Assembly (NCBI GenBank): GCA_032629725.1
Contig: JAFEVB010000010.1
Coordinates: forward strand, 1,364,001-1,428,000
Direction: 5' to 3'
Length of the DNA stretch: 64,000 nt
Source of the DNA: Gremmenia infestans
Taxonomy: Eukaryota; Ascomycota; Leotiomycetes; Helotiales; Hamatocanthoscyphaceae
Made by a program: the position numbers and the translations under genes. Within the stretch, counting starts at the first letter, position 1. Each line of letters opens with the position of its first letter. Positions 36,668-49,031 of the stretch are shown here, one piece after another. The notes below the pieces were generated by a model. That model ran no database searches. It was not told the origin of the DNA and saw nothing but the letters and a program-made list of their open reading frames with translations.

Positions 36668-36937
36668 CTGTAATATCTAGCCTGACCCTCCTCTGCTCGA
36701 ACTTGCCCGAGGTAGAAATTAGTGAGGAAGGTGTTGCGTGCTGGTGATGTTTTCTGGCTCTTGTTCCCCTGCCCAAAATTTCTCAAGCTTGGCCTTGCTT
36801 GGTGGTGAGATGCACTACTCGATAAAATTTGGATTATGTAAGCGTTGATCCACATGTGAGGAACCTCATTCGCTCAGCCTAACGTCCTTTCAACAACACC
36901 AGACTCCAATCCCTCCACTCCTAAGCAAATATTCAAG

Positions 36938-37393
36938 ATGGTCAGTCTATTCATGTTCAATTTAATCGAAGTTATATGCTAACACCTTCCAGGGCGGCGG
37001 TCCGAAAGTTCCGTAAGTCAATGGCTCAAACAATCCTCCTCCCAGAAGCTCGAACTCCAGTCAAGCTCGGAATGCATGCAGCTCCTAACAACAAGCATAG
37101 ATACCCCAAGCACGTCTGGTCGCCATCAGGTGGCTGGTACACGCAACCCTCGAACTGGAAAGCGAACACAGCGATCATGGGAGCGGTCATGCTCGGCATC
37201 ACGGCTATGATGTGGAAGGTGAGCGCGGACAGGGAATACCGGGACAAATTTCCTGAGAAGGGCAGATTCTTTCCGAGTCGATAGTGAGTGCTGCAACATT
37301 TGAGGATACGGAAAGGAGACATGACGCTAATGGGATTATAGCTGGAGCAAGCAGATCATTGAGCACGAGAAGAATGAGAAGGGAGGATCATGA
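36938..37393 (+). CDS. 85-aa conserved mitochondrial-type membrane protein (possible complex I accessory subunit)
   Basis: Four exons (36938-36940, 36993-37012, 37101-37283, 37342-37393) give 85 residues. The first coding exon is only the ATG, followed by GTCAGT, and the second is 20 bases. The protein begins GGGPKVPYPKHVWSPSGGWY, continues through NWKANTAIMGAVMLGITAMM (one membrane helix, about residues 30-50), and ends with RFFPSRYWSKQIIEHEKNE. This layout (short tail, one helix, basic/aromatic soluble end) is typical of supernumerary respiratory-chain subunits. I believe close relatives are widespread in ascomycetes and some are annotated as complex I subunits, but I cannot assign a subunit name. 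The open frame is a good gene; the role is inference. Confidence 0.72.
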
Positions 37394-37719
37394 GGGGCTA
37401 CGAAGTTGGGACTGTACATATCTAAGGCGTCTTGAATGAACCGGGTTTATACCGTCACGATTTAAGACGAACGTTCGAGGGTTGTTGTGTTTGTCTCCTT
37501 GCCTTTACCTGTCAAATCGCTATGGCAGATTTGCGAAGACGGCCCCGGACGTCTCGATTTCTACTATGTTGTCTCCCGTTACTTTTCCAACTCACAATAG
37601 CTAGTAGCTGGACTATTCCTTGCCAACTCTAGATCAAGGGGGCTATGTTAGGGCAGTATACATGCAGGCAGTAGAATCGAAAGTTTTAAATACTTTGAAA
37701 ATAAATGTATTGCCGTCTC
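37394..37719. other. Convergent 3' region
   Basis: 326 bases between the 85-aa gene and the gamma-tubulin complex gene. Nothing specific was seen. Confidence 0.4.
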
Positions 37720-40648
37720 TCAAACATCAACACTCCTTGAGTAATAATTCGACATCTCCAACCTCGCCAAAAGCTGCGCTACAGTATTCTCCTCGGTCAA
37801 ATCCTCCCCATCAAACAACCCCACTGCCTTGCCACCCGCAGCCCTCTTCTCCCCATATCCCTTCTTCTCACTCAGGCCCCTGCAGACAGTGATGAACACA
37901 CCGACTTTCTTTCGATATCTCAAATACAGCTCTCGCACCTCTTCATCCGCACCGACCTTCCGCTGCAGCCCCAGGGCTCGTTCGCGCGAGTGCGCTGCGA
38001 ATTGCAGGATAAGCGTGAATATTTCTTCGAGCAGCTTCATGACGGGTTGCTGGCGCTTACGGAGCAGGAGGGCAAACATGATGCGGTCAAGGACTTTCTC
38101 GTGGTACTCTCTGAGCTTGTCCAGACCTTCATTTTGGCCGAGGGTAATGTTGTTGCTATCGCTGTTGATGCGTCGTTCGATCTGATCGAGTTTTCGGTCG
38201 AAGATTCGCCAGGTGGATTCAATACCCGTGTCGAAGAAATAGCCGCTTAGGCTGTATATGAAGTGGTGGGCTTCGATTCGGAATCGTTGGGCTACGAAAT
38301 CGATGCCCTGCCAGTAGGATGTGCGATCAGTAGCGTCACGGAAAAGTGCTGATACTACATAGAGCATGCGGATAACTCTTAGGAGGAGCTTGAAGAGCTG
38401 GTCGTATTTAAATAGAATGATTGGTGTGATGACGGCTTCTAGCGGTGGAGGCGGCTTGTAGGAAAGTCGGAGGAAATCCAGTGCTTCGACGGAGTCGGGA
38501 TTTTTGCACTTTTCAATATCCTCCTCGGCCATGTCGCGAACGGCAAAACTAAGGTCCCCAGGCAGAGAAGTCTGATCCAGGTAACTCCCGGAATTGGCCA
38601 TATCCGATGTCTTGTTCGATATGTAACTGTCTGTCAGGACACCCATGAGAGCAAGTCGCAATTCCGAACTCGCAGGAGGCCAAGTATCTCTTCCACCGAG
38701 TCGAAGACCCATGATACCACCAGAGCGAGCAACACCTCTCTGTCGTTCAGCACTCTCGAGCTCCGGGTCGAAGAGCGCGTGAGAAAGTCGACTTGAAAAT
38801 ACACCATTTCCAAGCAGGTGGAAACTACGTTGGAGGTCTAAATGCTCGCGAAGGTTGTGTGTGTTGAAGAACATTCGCATGCATGTTCCGTTCACAATGC
38901 GAGCTTGAGCGGAGATGATCGGATTGAAAGAGAGTAAAGGAGTCAGGGATATTGGCGGAAGAAACATAGAATCGTCGTCTTGAGGACGTTCACCATTTGA
39001 CGTAAGATACGTACTTAGTTCCTGAGAAAGCCGATCCGGGATCGTACTGCTGCCCAGGGGTTGGTTGAGGGTATCAATGGAAGCAAGGACATGAGCTTGC
39101 ATGTCTTCTTCAGGCCGGCCAAAGAAGTCTAATTTGAACGTATCCTCGGTTTTATTGCTAGTATGACTAGAAGTGTGTAGGGGCCTTGCAGACTTTGAGA
39201 ATTCCTGTAGGGCAGTTGCCAAGTCTTGCTCGTACTGCAAAGCCTTTTCTTCCACCTGCATGATATCTTTCCACGAGAACTTCCATTCAAGAGAGGGTGG
39301 ATTTGCAGATGCGACAATATCAGCTCTTGCAAGCGGATGATCTGAATGATGGTCTCTCAGGAATCGGAGGCTCCTTCCAACCTCAAACATTGCACGAGCA
39401 TCTTCGGGAGCAAGGAATGTTGGCACTTTATCGAAGTCCAAAACAAAATCCGGCTGGTTGACTTCAAGTCCTTGTTCATCTACCCATTCCTTCTTCTCGA
39501 CTCTCACAAAACTCTTTCCATCCCCCTCTTTGGTAAGGGATACACCTGCTTCTCGTTGCAAGCCAAGCCATTCTCCCGAGAACTCAAGCCATGGCTGTGA
39601 AACTCTAGAAAGGATTTCAAGAAGAATGTCTTGCAACGAGTCCGTCCTATGCTCAAGGAGTTGGATTTCTTGGAATATTGTAGACAACATCGCCTCATCA
39701 CTCCGGGTAACTGACACATTAGTAACAATCCGGCGAAAGCACGTCAATATTGAGTAAGCTGGCTGGAATAACGCCTGGAGTTGCAAGAGGCTTTTATGCA
39801 TAGATGTGCTAGCACTCAGTCGTGATTGTATCGTGGCCAGCAATGTAGAAACAGCATCTGCTAAAGCAATTCGCCCAGCGGATGTGCTTCCACCATAAGA
39901 CTTATCGACAAAGCTTTGCAGGGCTCTCGTGATATTTCCACATTCCATGAACATAATCAATAGTTCATTTAGAGACTCCCCTGTGTGCCCAGGTATCCGA
40001 ATTTCGGGGAGCGTAGGGCTAAAAGATTGTTTCGTCTCATCCCAGACGAATAGTACCGAGCTTCTACCTAGTCCGAGAGCCAGCAACGAAGAAGTATACA
40101 TTTCGGTGCCCAGAACCATATAGTCTGTATTGTCCACATGGAAGAAATCCGCCTTTGCAGCCAGGGCGGCATCGAGTATCCCGGGCCCAGCCTCTGTGAT
40201 ATACGGCGTCTGACGCTCCTGGAGTTTTGCATTGTCGAACCCATCCCAACTCTGATAATTCGCTACCTTCAGCGGAACATCGTCCGGTATTAACCAAAAA
40301 TCAAACTCCTCTGCAATATCTTCTTTCTGTGTAGTGACAGGTTCTTCTTGAAAATCGGTTGGTTCGGGTGGGGTTGGAACGTCCGCAGCAAGCCCAAGTG
40401 AATCTGGGATACCGAAAAAGCCATTGTCGTCCTGTGCTATTTGTTCGACGACATCGGGAAGGATCTGGTCAATATCTGAAGGTTCATTAGCAGGTGTCTT
40501 TTTATGCTGAACAGAACTGCAAACCATCAAGCTTTAGTTGGGAGAAGAGGGAACCATCATGATCTCCCTCAAGGACATGTAGCTTTGATAGACCCCATAG
40601 ATCTGGTATCGCAAAGGGAATCCCGATGTTTTTCTCATCGTCGCTCAT
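37720..40648 (-). CDS. Gamma-tubulin complex component (Spc97/Spc98 family, GCP5/6-like)
   Basis: Two exons (40648-40525, 40475-37720) give 959 residues. The 49-base intron (GTTTGC...CTAAT...CAG) joins MSDDEKNIGIPFAIPDLWGL... to DIDQILPDVVEQIAQ in frame. GCPs assemble gamma-tubulin for microtubule nucleation at the spindle pole body and cytoplasmic sites. The GRIP1 half has AALAAKADFFHVD, LPEIRIPGHTGESLNELLIM and SLLQLQALFQPAYSILTCF. The GRIP2 half, which contacts gamma-tubulin, includes LSYKPPPPLEAVITPIILFK, YDQLFKLLLRVIRMLYVVS and HFIYSLSGYFFDTGIESTW. A pre-terminal segment reads LRKRQQPVMKLLEEIFTLIL. It is longer and more diverged than GCP2/3 (Spc97/98), so a GCP5/6-type class is favoured but not proven. 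Confidence 0.87.
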
Positions 40649-40828
40649 TTTTGCATTTTGTGGCTCAAGTCGCGTGTTTGAAGCAGGTTGACGCGTTGAA
40701 CAATTTCTGGAAGAACTCCGGCTGCGCCCGCCGCTACTGTACCAGAGTGCAGTTGCGCTTCACTGCGATCATCAATCTAGCTTTGCGACGACGGTCACGG
40801 TAATTGCTTGCGCACATATTCCAGCAAG
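40649..40828. promoter_or_regulatory. 180-bp divergent promoter with an ACGCGT element
   Basis: Only 180 bases separate the start codons of the gamma-tubulin complex gene (minus) and EAF7 (plus). ACGCGT lies at 40691-40696. A shared bidirectional promoter is inferred from the spacing. Confidence 0.45.
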
Positions 40829-41754
40829 ATGGCCCCCAAGAGGAAAGGTAAAAGTACTGCAAGGGCAGCTTCAACTCCAGTTGCGGACGAAGATGCCATG
40901 GTCATTGACAGCCCGAAGCCACAACAAGTCGAAGAACCACCAAAGCCCAGCCACGACAATCTAAATGACCCATGGACCGATGAGCAGGAGACTTCACTTT
41001 TCAAGGGGATCATTAAATGGAAGCCAGCTGGTAAAGCTTTCTTACAATATTCCCAAATTTGGCTAATGTCTTAGGTATGCACAAGCACTTTCGCATGATC
41101 GCATTATCAGAGCATCTTCGAAACCATGGCTACGATCCTACTGCCGAGAAGCACACCCGGATACCAGGCATATGGCAAAAGCTACGGACACTGTATAACC
41201 TAGAAATTCTCGATGAGCGCGAGAACTCTTTTGACTATGATGATGGGGATGACAAGTTTCTGGAGTTCCAACTGCCTGTGGATTACGAGGAGACGATGTT
41301 TATGAAGGGCAAACGCAGTCCTAGCGAACCTCCATCATCTCCTTCAGAGCTCGATCGGTCGCCCTCGCCGCAGGGTACACGAAAGCGTAAGAGGGGAGAT
41401 ACGGTCACACAGAAGAATATGCGCGCGAGTACAATCGAAGGTACGGATGAGCCCAGGACTTCCCCCGTACACTCATCACCACCACCGAAGACAACGAGAA
41501 CTGGCAGGAGCACGAACAAATCGATGGGACGTGTCAAGGCAGACTCAAGTTCTCGACAACCAAGCAAAGATACGACTATGGATGAGGAAGAGGCTACGGA
41601 GGGGACGGAGGAGGGTGGCGATGATGACGAGGCTGAGGAAGAAGGAACACCTTCACAAACTTCTCCAAAAGCTTCCAAAGCCACTTTGAAGTCAAAAGCA
41701 GACGCGGCGGCCAAATCCCAAGGGGCTTCTCGGAAGAGCAAGAGGAAGAGATGA
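40829..41754 (+). CDS. EAF7: NuA4 histone acetyltransferase subunit EAF7 (MRGBP-like)
   Basis: Two exons (40829-41030, 41075-41754) give 293 residues. EAF7 is a subunit of the NuA4 histone H4/H2A acetyltransferase and its TINTIN module. The conserved CT20-type domain (about residues 45-150) reads DPWTDEQETSLFKGIIKWKP across the intron to GMHKHFRMIALSEHLRNHGY, then HTRIPGIWQKLRTLYNLEIL, EFQLPVDYEE. The rest is disordered: Ser/Pro-rich, with RKRKRG and a C-terminal KSKRKR basic tail, and an acidic EEATEGTEEGGDDDEAEEE run. Nuclear location is expected. The domain order and length match ascomycete EAF7. Confidence 0.9.
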
Positions 41755-42402
41755 TTTGTGGCCAGTGTCGTTGTATGATAGGTTCTAGGGAGTATGGAGT
41801 TTTGGTATGGCATAGGTATCAGGAAGGGGCTTTAAAAGGGAAGACTGGAAGACATTTGCACATATGGCGAGCCTTTGCAAAGGTTTGATTTGCTCCGGCT
41901 TGAAGGAAGAGAATTATCACATGCTAGTGATGCTAGATGTAAATAATAGCGACGACTTATGAAGAAACAACACCACACACAACTCTTCGCAGATGACCAA
42001 ATTTTTCAAATGGCCGAGAATAACCATCCCATCCATCCCATCCATCCCTTGTCGTACTCCAGCTGTTGCCGAAATGGAAAGTTCTGCTGATCACTTACTA
42101 GCGGCCCCATCATTCATCGCTGACACTACTGTACACTCACCGGTGTGACTGGCCTGGCTACTGTATAATAGCCTGTGCTGTGGGGTGAATGGGCGGGTTA
42201 AATCCGGGGCTTTTGTGCCTCGGCTTCTCAAACCTCGGGCAAGCGCAACCTCCCATTCCGTTCCGCGGAACGTCAACCAACCACAAGCAAAACTAAAACC
42301 CTCCAGCAAGCTATTCTAGAAGAAACTCTGTTCTCTGTCATCTCAGTCTTGAATCCTGTCATTCACTCTCCTCTCCAATCTTTTTCAAACACAACTTTGG
42401 GA
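41755..42402. other. Spacer with a short CATCC-type tandem repeat
   Basis: Holds the EAF7 3' end and the carnitine acetyltransferase leader. A run of the word CATCC/CCATC (about five copies) lies at about 42026-42052. Confidence 0.45.
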
Positions 42403-44508
42403 ATGTTGAGAGTGCTTGCAAAGAGTCGCTCGCAGTCTCAGGTGCTTCGGACCAACTTCAAGTCAAGCACAGTGAGTTTACTTGGCCTGGGTAATTCATC
42501 TCTATGTGGGACTAACACTTTTGACAGACCGTAGCAATAGGCATGGCACCAGCAAGTAAGAGGAGCAATGGCTCTTTGCCAGGAGGTATACATTGTCTTC
42601 CACGGGTATTACCCCGCCTCAATCATGCACTAACTGTTTAATAGGGTATAGAGAAGACAGTTCAAAAGGACCTATGCTGCGGTTCGAGGAATCCCTTCCT
42701 AAGTTGCCAGTACCGACTCTAGAGGAGACCGCAGTTCGTTACCTAAAATCCGTCCATCCCCTACTCTCCAACTCCGAGCTCGCGTCCACCACGAAAGCAG
42801 TTCAGGAATTCATAAAGCCAGGTGGGGTTGGTAGCAAGCTGCAGGAGAAGCTGCTTGCTCGCCGAGAAGACCCGAAACATAAGAACTGGATCTATGAGTG
42901 GTGGAATGATGCTGCATATCTGACCTATCGCGACCCTGTTGTTCCCTATGTCAGCTATTTCTATTCGCATCGAGATGACAGGCGGCGGCGGGATCCTTCC
43001 AAGAGGGCCGCGGCCATAAGTACTGCGATTCTAGAATTCAAGAGCCAGGTTGACTCGGGAACATTGGAGCCAGAATACATGAAGAAACTGCCCATTTCTA
43101 TGGAGAGCTACCAATGGATGTTCAACTGCTGCCGTGTCCCTGCCAAGCCTGCCGATCACCCTGCCAAGTACTCCCCAGCAGAGAACAAGCACATTTTAGT
43201 TATTCGCAAAAACCAATTCTTCAAACTCTTCTATGAGGTTGATGGCAAGCAACTGAACACCTCGGAGCTAGAACAGCAATTCAAGACTATCTACCAAAAA
43301 GCAGAAAGGGCACCTGCTGTCGGACTCCTGACTTCAGAGAACCGCGATGTCTGGACTGAAGCGCGAGAAGTGCTTCTAAAAGCATATCCCTCAAACGCCG
43401 CAGCTCTCAAGGATATCGAATCTTCTTCATTTGTCATCTGCTTAGACGATGCATCCCCAGTTACTCTCGAGGAGCGCGCCCATCAATACTGGCACGGCGA
43501 CGGTGCAAACCGCTGGTTTGACAAACCCCTCCAATTTATCATCAATGACAATGGTACCTCCGGCTTCACGGGCGAACACTCTATGATGGACGGCACGCCT
43601 ACGCACCGCCTAAACGACTACGTCAATGAAGTGATATTCAACAACAAGCTCGACTTTTCCGACCCCACCATCCGCTCCAGCCTCCCCGATCCAACCCCCA
43701 TCAAATTCAAAGTCAACAAGGAAGTGCAAGCCGAGATTCTGCGCGCCGAAAAGGACTTCACCGAAGTCATCGGCGCCCATGAGTTACGCGTGCAAGCTTA
43801 CCAAGGCTACGGCAAAGGTCTCATCAAGAAATTCAAATGTTCACCAGACGCGTACGTGCAAATGGTCATCCAACTCGCCTACTTCAAGATGTACGGCAAG
43901 AACCGCCCAACCTACGAATCAGCCGCGACGCGCCGTTTCCAACAAGGTAGAACGGAGACCTGCCGTACGGTTTCTGATGACTCTGTTGCCTTTTGCAAGG
44001 CAATGAATGATTCTTCCCTCGATCCCAAGGAAATCGCTGCGTTGTTCCACAAAGCTGTCAAGGCGCACGTGGAATACATTTCTGCTGCTTCTGATGGTAA
44101 GGGCGTGGATAGACATTTGTTCGGCTTGAAGAAACTACTCGGTCCTGGTGACGAAGTACCTGCTATCTACACGGATCCTGCGTATAGCTATTCTAGCACG
44201 TGGAGAATCTCCAGCTCACAGTTGAGCTCCGAGTACTTTAATGGGTATGGGTGGAGTCAGGTGGTGGATGATGGGTGGGGAATTGCTTATATGATTAACG
44301 AGAACAGGTTTGTTTTCCTTTCCCTCTCCCTCCTGCTTCATATCAGAAGTTACCTGTACTGACCGAGCATCTTTTCTTTAGCATCCAATTTAACGTCGTC
44401 TCAAAAGGCCTCGGGAGCGAGAGAATGAGCTTCTACCTCAATGAAGCAGCGGGTGATATCAGGGATCTACTGTTACCGACTTTAGAGCCTGCGAAGGCGA
44501 AGTTGTAG
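42403..44508 (+). CDS. CAT2: Carnitine O-acetyltransferase, predicted mitochondrial and peroxisomal
   Basis: Four exons (42403-42471, 42528-42585, 42645-44307, 44382-44508) encode 638 residues. The enzyme transfers acetyl groups between CoA and carnitine for shuttling acetyl units made in peroxisomes into mitochondria. Motifs are LPKLPVPTLEETAVRYL, KNWIYEWWNDAAYLTYR, the catalytic segment GEHSMMDGTPTHRLNDYV with the active His near residue 354, and FGPDA-type YVQMVIQLAYFKMYGKNRPT. TETCRTVSDDSVAF and WGIAYMINENSIQFNVVS follow. The N-terminus MLRVLAKSRSQSQVLRTNFK is a basic, acid-free presequence. The C-terminus is AKL, a peroxisomal type 1 signal. An internal ATG in exon 2 (GMAPASK) could start a form lacking the presequence, as in yeast CAT2. 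Confidence 0.94.
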
Positions 44509-44987
44509 ATTTCTGTCTGCTCTGGGGATAAAGTAGTGTAGTGAAATGAAGAAAGGGGGTGGGAGGAGGATTGGGATACATGTATCATAGAGCCATTTAG
44601 TGCATATGGCTGGATTTCCTAGATTCGTAGATTCATAGGGTCGGGAATGATATGAAATGACAAGAGAAGAGAATAGAATTTATGCACACGAGTCTATTTT
44701 GGTCTATCATAGTATGCATGTATGGATATTTTCGTAAACAAGGAAAAACTAGAACTTCTCCACCGCACCGCACCATTCCACCACTCTCGCACGGCACGCA
44801 GACCTCCCTTCACGTCATCATCCATCCTAGCTTCATGAAACACTATAAAATCAGAAGACCCTCAATCAACGCCGACGCCAAATCGTACAGCCAACCGGTG
44901 CAAATGCATGCATGTATGCGTGGGAAAATTCAAGATGCGCATGAATGAATGGATGGTCAAGAGACAGGCATCATTGGGGTATTATGA
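44509..44987. other. Convergent 3' region
   Basis: Between carnitine acetyltransferase and La. No gene was recognised. Confidence 0.4.
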
Positions 44988-46478
44988 TCACGATGCTTCA
45001 GCCTTAACTTCCGACTTGTTGTCAACTTTCTTGGCTGGTCCGCCTGCATTTTCACCATCATCCTCGCGCGCACGCTTCTCCTTCTGCTCGGTAGCTGGAG
45101 CAGCAGCGGCAGAATCCTCGGACTTGGGCTTGTCATCGGCCTTCTTGGAGGCTGAAGCATCGCCGTTGTTGTTTTCGGTATCGGCGTCGCGGCTACGCTT
45201 TTGGTCGTGGTTGCGAGGTCCTCTATTGTCATCGCGTCGCCCACCACGGCCACCTCGACCACCCTTGTGATCATGGTTCTTGCGATTGCCTCGTTGATCT
45301 TTGAATCCCGAAGCGCGGTCGTCTTCACGTCTCTTCTTCCAGTCATCTGGATCGCGGTCGCCTCGGCCACGATGATCATCTTTACCGCCGCGCTCGTAGT
45401 TTCCGCGACCACGACCACCGCCGCGACCACCACCACGGCCCCGGAATCCGCCACTGCCACGTGGTCCCCATGACTCCTTGGGCTTCGTGATTCCAGCTCT
45501 GATCTCGGCATCCTTCTTCGCCTTGTAGGCAGCCTTGGAAGTAATCTCCAGCTCCGTCTCCTTCCACTTCGGCTTTGGATCAAGCTTCAGGAAGGCCTCG
45601 GCCGTCTCCACGTCCACAAACTCTACAAAGACAGAGCCTTTGAAGGTTCTATCCTCAGTACGGCGAAGACGAACGGCGTTGGTGGTGCCGAAACGTGCGA
45701 ACCATGCCTCGATGTCGAATTGCGAGCTGGGCTCTTCCTCGCCGAATCCCTTGGCGTAGATGGATCGCGCGTCGAGCTTGCTTCTTGGAAGGTGCGGATC
45801 ATAAGCTTCCTTACGCTTAACCCTCTCAAGGCCCTCTGTCTCGCCGTCGACAACATCTAAGAACAAGCTTTCTCGGAGTGCCGCGACCACGGTCTCGTAG
45901 GGTTGGAATCGATGCATGCGCTTGTATTTGTGGATGTCTTTAAGTAGCACTGCTTTATTATTACTACCATCGGTTTCCTTCCACAGATTGGCGTCGGTGG
46001 GGAGGTTGGAGTCGCCAAAATAGAATTCGACCTTTGTAAATTGTTATTAGACTAGATCTTCTTTTGAAAATCTTATATTGCCTACCTGTGCGCGAATCTC
46101 TTTTGGGTCATCAGAGTCTGGCAAGACTGAAGGGTCATATTTGCTGCGGTTCTCATGCTTGACCCATGGCTTGTGCTCTCTATTTCCATAGCCACCATTT
46201 TTTTTGGAGTCATGCTTTTTGGACGATTCCTGTTTAGAGTCGCCGTTCTCCTCCTTGGAGGGGATGGCTTCACCGTTCTTTTCCATATTGACATCTTCCG
46301 TCTCCTCCTTCTTGGCCTCTGCAACTCCGTCTTGCTTCTCGAGTGCAGCCTCAGCCATGACAGAATCTGTGTGGGTAGGAGCAGAGGGATCGCCTCCAGT
46401 CTTGGTCAAAGTCTCATCGTTGCTGATCGAGGTAGAAGCTGGGTCAGGCTCGGTGGCTTCCACTTTGATATTCGACAT
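44988..46478 (-). CDS. LHP1: La-type RNA-binding protein (Lhp1)
   Basis: Two exons (46478-46086, 46031-44988) give 478 residues. La proteins bind the UUU-OH 3' ends of RNA polymerase III transcripts, chaperone tRNA precursors and sit mainly in the nucleus. A disordered acidic N-terminus of about 110 residues precedes the La winged helix: EIRAQVEFYFGDSNLPTDAN, then LLKDIHKYKRMHRFQPYETV. The RRM follows with RSIYAKGFGEEEPSSQFDIE and GSVFVEFVDVETAEAFLKLD. The C-terminal third is an RGG-type tail (GGFRGRGGGRGGGRGRG), then a Lys/Glu-rich end. The long N-terminal extension is normal for filamentous fungi. Confidence 0.93.
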
Positions 46479-47062
46479 TGCGATTGCGAACTGCTATGTG
46501 CAATTGGCGATGGTAGATAAGTTTGAAAAAGCGGTGCGAAATGGCTAGAGTTCAGTAATCGCGACTATGGGAGAATTGATCGGTGTAGTTGGTGAATTGT
46601 GACTCTTGACTTGATCTGACTCTGACCGAGAGCGAGTCAATGGCGGGGTCGAAAGGCGGAAATAGATTTAAGAGACGTGGAGATAGAAGACTCTGTCCTA
46701 CTCCTACTCCTGCTATTCAAAAGAAGCTCGAGGAAAGTATCTTAATGCAGCGCAATATTCAAGAAGGAACCTTTTGAAAATCGGCGCAATTTTCTTCTGG
46801 TGTTTGGTTTTTGAGATCGAGGTGGGGAGTGGAGAGCTCTGGCGCAAAAATTCATCGAGCTTTCTTTGGTGCATAGGCTAGCGGGGAGAAGGCCGCACAC
46901 TCGCACCCGCACTTTATGCATTCATGCATGCATGGTCTTCCTGACCTGCCGTAGCACTTGGCAGGTAAATTTATCAATGGTCGAAGCGTGAACATCTCAC
47001 TCAAATAATAGGGAGAAGGCAATTGAGGCATCATAGCTTGATCCTCTCCAAATACCGCAATC
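46479..47062. other. Shared upstream region of La and uS4m
   Basis: 584 bases between divergent starts; includes a GCATGCATGCATG run near 46921. No regulatory site could be assigned. Confidence 0.4.
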
Positions 47063-48509
47063 ATGTCGAGGAAAAGGTTTCATGGTCTCAAGCGCATAGT
47101 GCCTGTACGCGCCCACAAACCTCCCAAGTATCATTCATTGTTTAACGGCTAACATGTCCCTCCAGAGATTCCGCATGACATGGAACAAATACAATCTCTA
47201 CAATCTCAGTCGCTTGATGGCTCCAAATAATGGAGGCACGTATTTTCAGCAGAAGTGGAAAGCCAAAGCTGCAACCCGAGGGTACCATGGGGAGCAGATT
47301 CGGGAGAAGCAATGGCAACGGATGTTTACCTCGAGGTTGAACGCGGTCGTGCCAATGAATCACAAATACTTGGCGGAGTATGATGGGTCAGAGCTTGCTG
47401 CTGGAAGAGGTTCCGGTTTGGAGGAGAGGGAGAAGGCTCGGAGCAACCAGAAGACTCCATACATGCAGATGACTTATGCGCCGACCGAAAGACGACTCGA
47501 CATAGCCATATTCCGATCATTGTTTGCCAGCAGTGCTCGACAGGCTCGGCAATTCGTTACACACGGCCATGTGACGGTCAATGGAAAGAAGGTATGCATT
47601 TTCTACTAAATCTTTCGGATACTAGAAGCTAATTATATGTAGATGCCATATCCAGGATACCTTCTGAACCCCGGAGATATGTTCCAGGTAGAGCCGGAGA
47701 GCGTGCTATTTGCAACAGGACAGACGAAAGACAAAGAGCAGGTCAAGGCAGGCCGTGAGATGAAGAGAGCGAGACGAGTGGCAAATACCCGGCGAGCTGA
47801 GAAGAGGACTGCCAAGAGGGAGAAGGCTTTACAAGCAATAGCCAACAAAAAAGTCGCAGAGGAATTAGTTGGTGAACCAACACCTAAAGCTCCTCGTCCA
47901 ATCATGGCGGACGAAACAGAAGCTCGAAAACAACGAAAGGCCGACCTTCAAGAGCTTGTAAAACAAGTCAAAGCTATTCTTGAAAACAAGAAAGCCCCTC
48001 CACCCGCCAAGCGCAAGCAGGACCTTCGCGAAATCAATAGAGAAATCAAGGGGACCATGTCCGTACTTAACAGGAAGCCCGTCTCAGAAATTGAAACCTC
48101 GATAGACGCTCTCACCTCTCGACTCACCAACCTCTATCCCAGCAACCCCTTCGCTCGCATCGACAAAAAAGCGAAATCGAAATCGAAGCCAGCCTCCGAA
48201 AGTGCAGGGGAAGCCCAGTCTTCCACTCAAGAATTTACAGCCGAAGAGAAACAGAAGATGCGTGAAGCTGTTGTTCTTAGTCGTGAGAATCCAGTCGATG
48301 AATCGAAGCCCTACGCTACACCATGGGCTCCACGACCTTATATGAGTGCATTCGCCTTCATCCCAAGATACTTGGAGGTTAATCACAATATCTGTTCTGC
48401 AGTTTATTTGAGGCATCCAGTGGCGAGGCCGGGGTTGGCAGAGGTGCCTACGCCGTTCAGTCCGGAACAGATGCAGCTAGCTTTCAATTGGTATTTGAGG
48501 AGGAGGTAG
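47063..48509 (+). CDS. NAM9: Mitochondrial small-subunit ribosomal protein uS4m (NAM9)
   Basis: Three exons (47063-47104, 47166-47591, 47643-48509) give 444 residues. It is the mitoribosomal counterpart of bacterial S4, needed for small-subunit assembly and decoding accuracy. The N-terminus MSRKRFHGLKR continues across the intron into RFRMTWNKYNLYNLSRLM. The S4 RNA-binding domain reads RRLDIAIFRSLFASSARQAR, QFVTHGHVTVNGKK, and MPYPGYLLNPGDMFQVEPES; the intron splits it. A long Lys/Arg/Glu-rich helical insertion (about 215-350) and the end with WAPRPYMSAFAFIPRYLEVN and MQLAFNWYLRRR are typical of fungal NAM9. The protein lacks a classical Ser-rich presequence but is basic at its start. Confidence 0.92.
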
Positions 48510-49031
48510 ACTTGTTTAGATTAAAGGGTAGGATGACTTGTAAAATGTACTATAGTAGAGACTACGGACAATATTAAGAATATATTTCTGTTGTGGTTTC
48601 TTCTGTCCCTTGTTAGAGGCTAGCCCCTGTACAATGCCCTCTGTGGTGGTACAGTGGCTCTAAACCCCCTTCGTCTGAAACCCTCCGTACTCAATAATGA
48701 TGCTACGTTTGCGCGCCGGTGCCAATGAGATGATATATAAAGTAACATTGTTTTGATCACGTGTTCTTCATCATGTGTTCTGGTTTGATCTGACCTCAGT
48801 AAAGAGTTCACGAAAATTAAAAGGGTGGACAGTTTCTTGTCCTACCAATTTCGGCTTGAGAAGGACTATATCTGCCACTTTTGATTTATTTAGACGGTAC
48901 CTAATAATGCCTCCCAATTGTAGATTATGAGATCCGCACCAACCACGCTAAATTCCGAAGCTAGCTTTCGACCTCATCATCCAAGAAACGTCCACAACAT
49001 CACGCAACACAACCCATTGACGTCCCCAACC
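48510..49031. other. Spacer between uS4m and NUFM
   Basis: AT-rich 3' region followed by the NUFM leader. The open frame upstream of 49032 lacks family sequence and is taken as leader. Confidence 0.4.
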
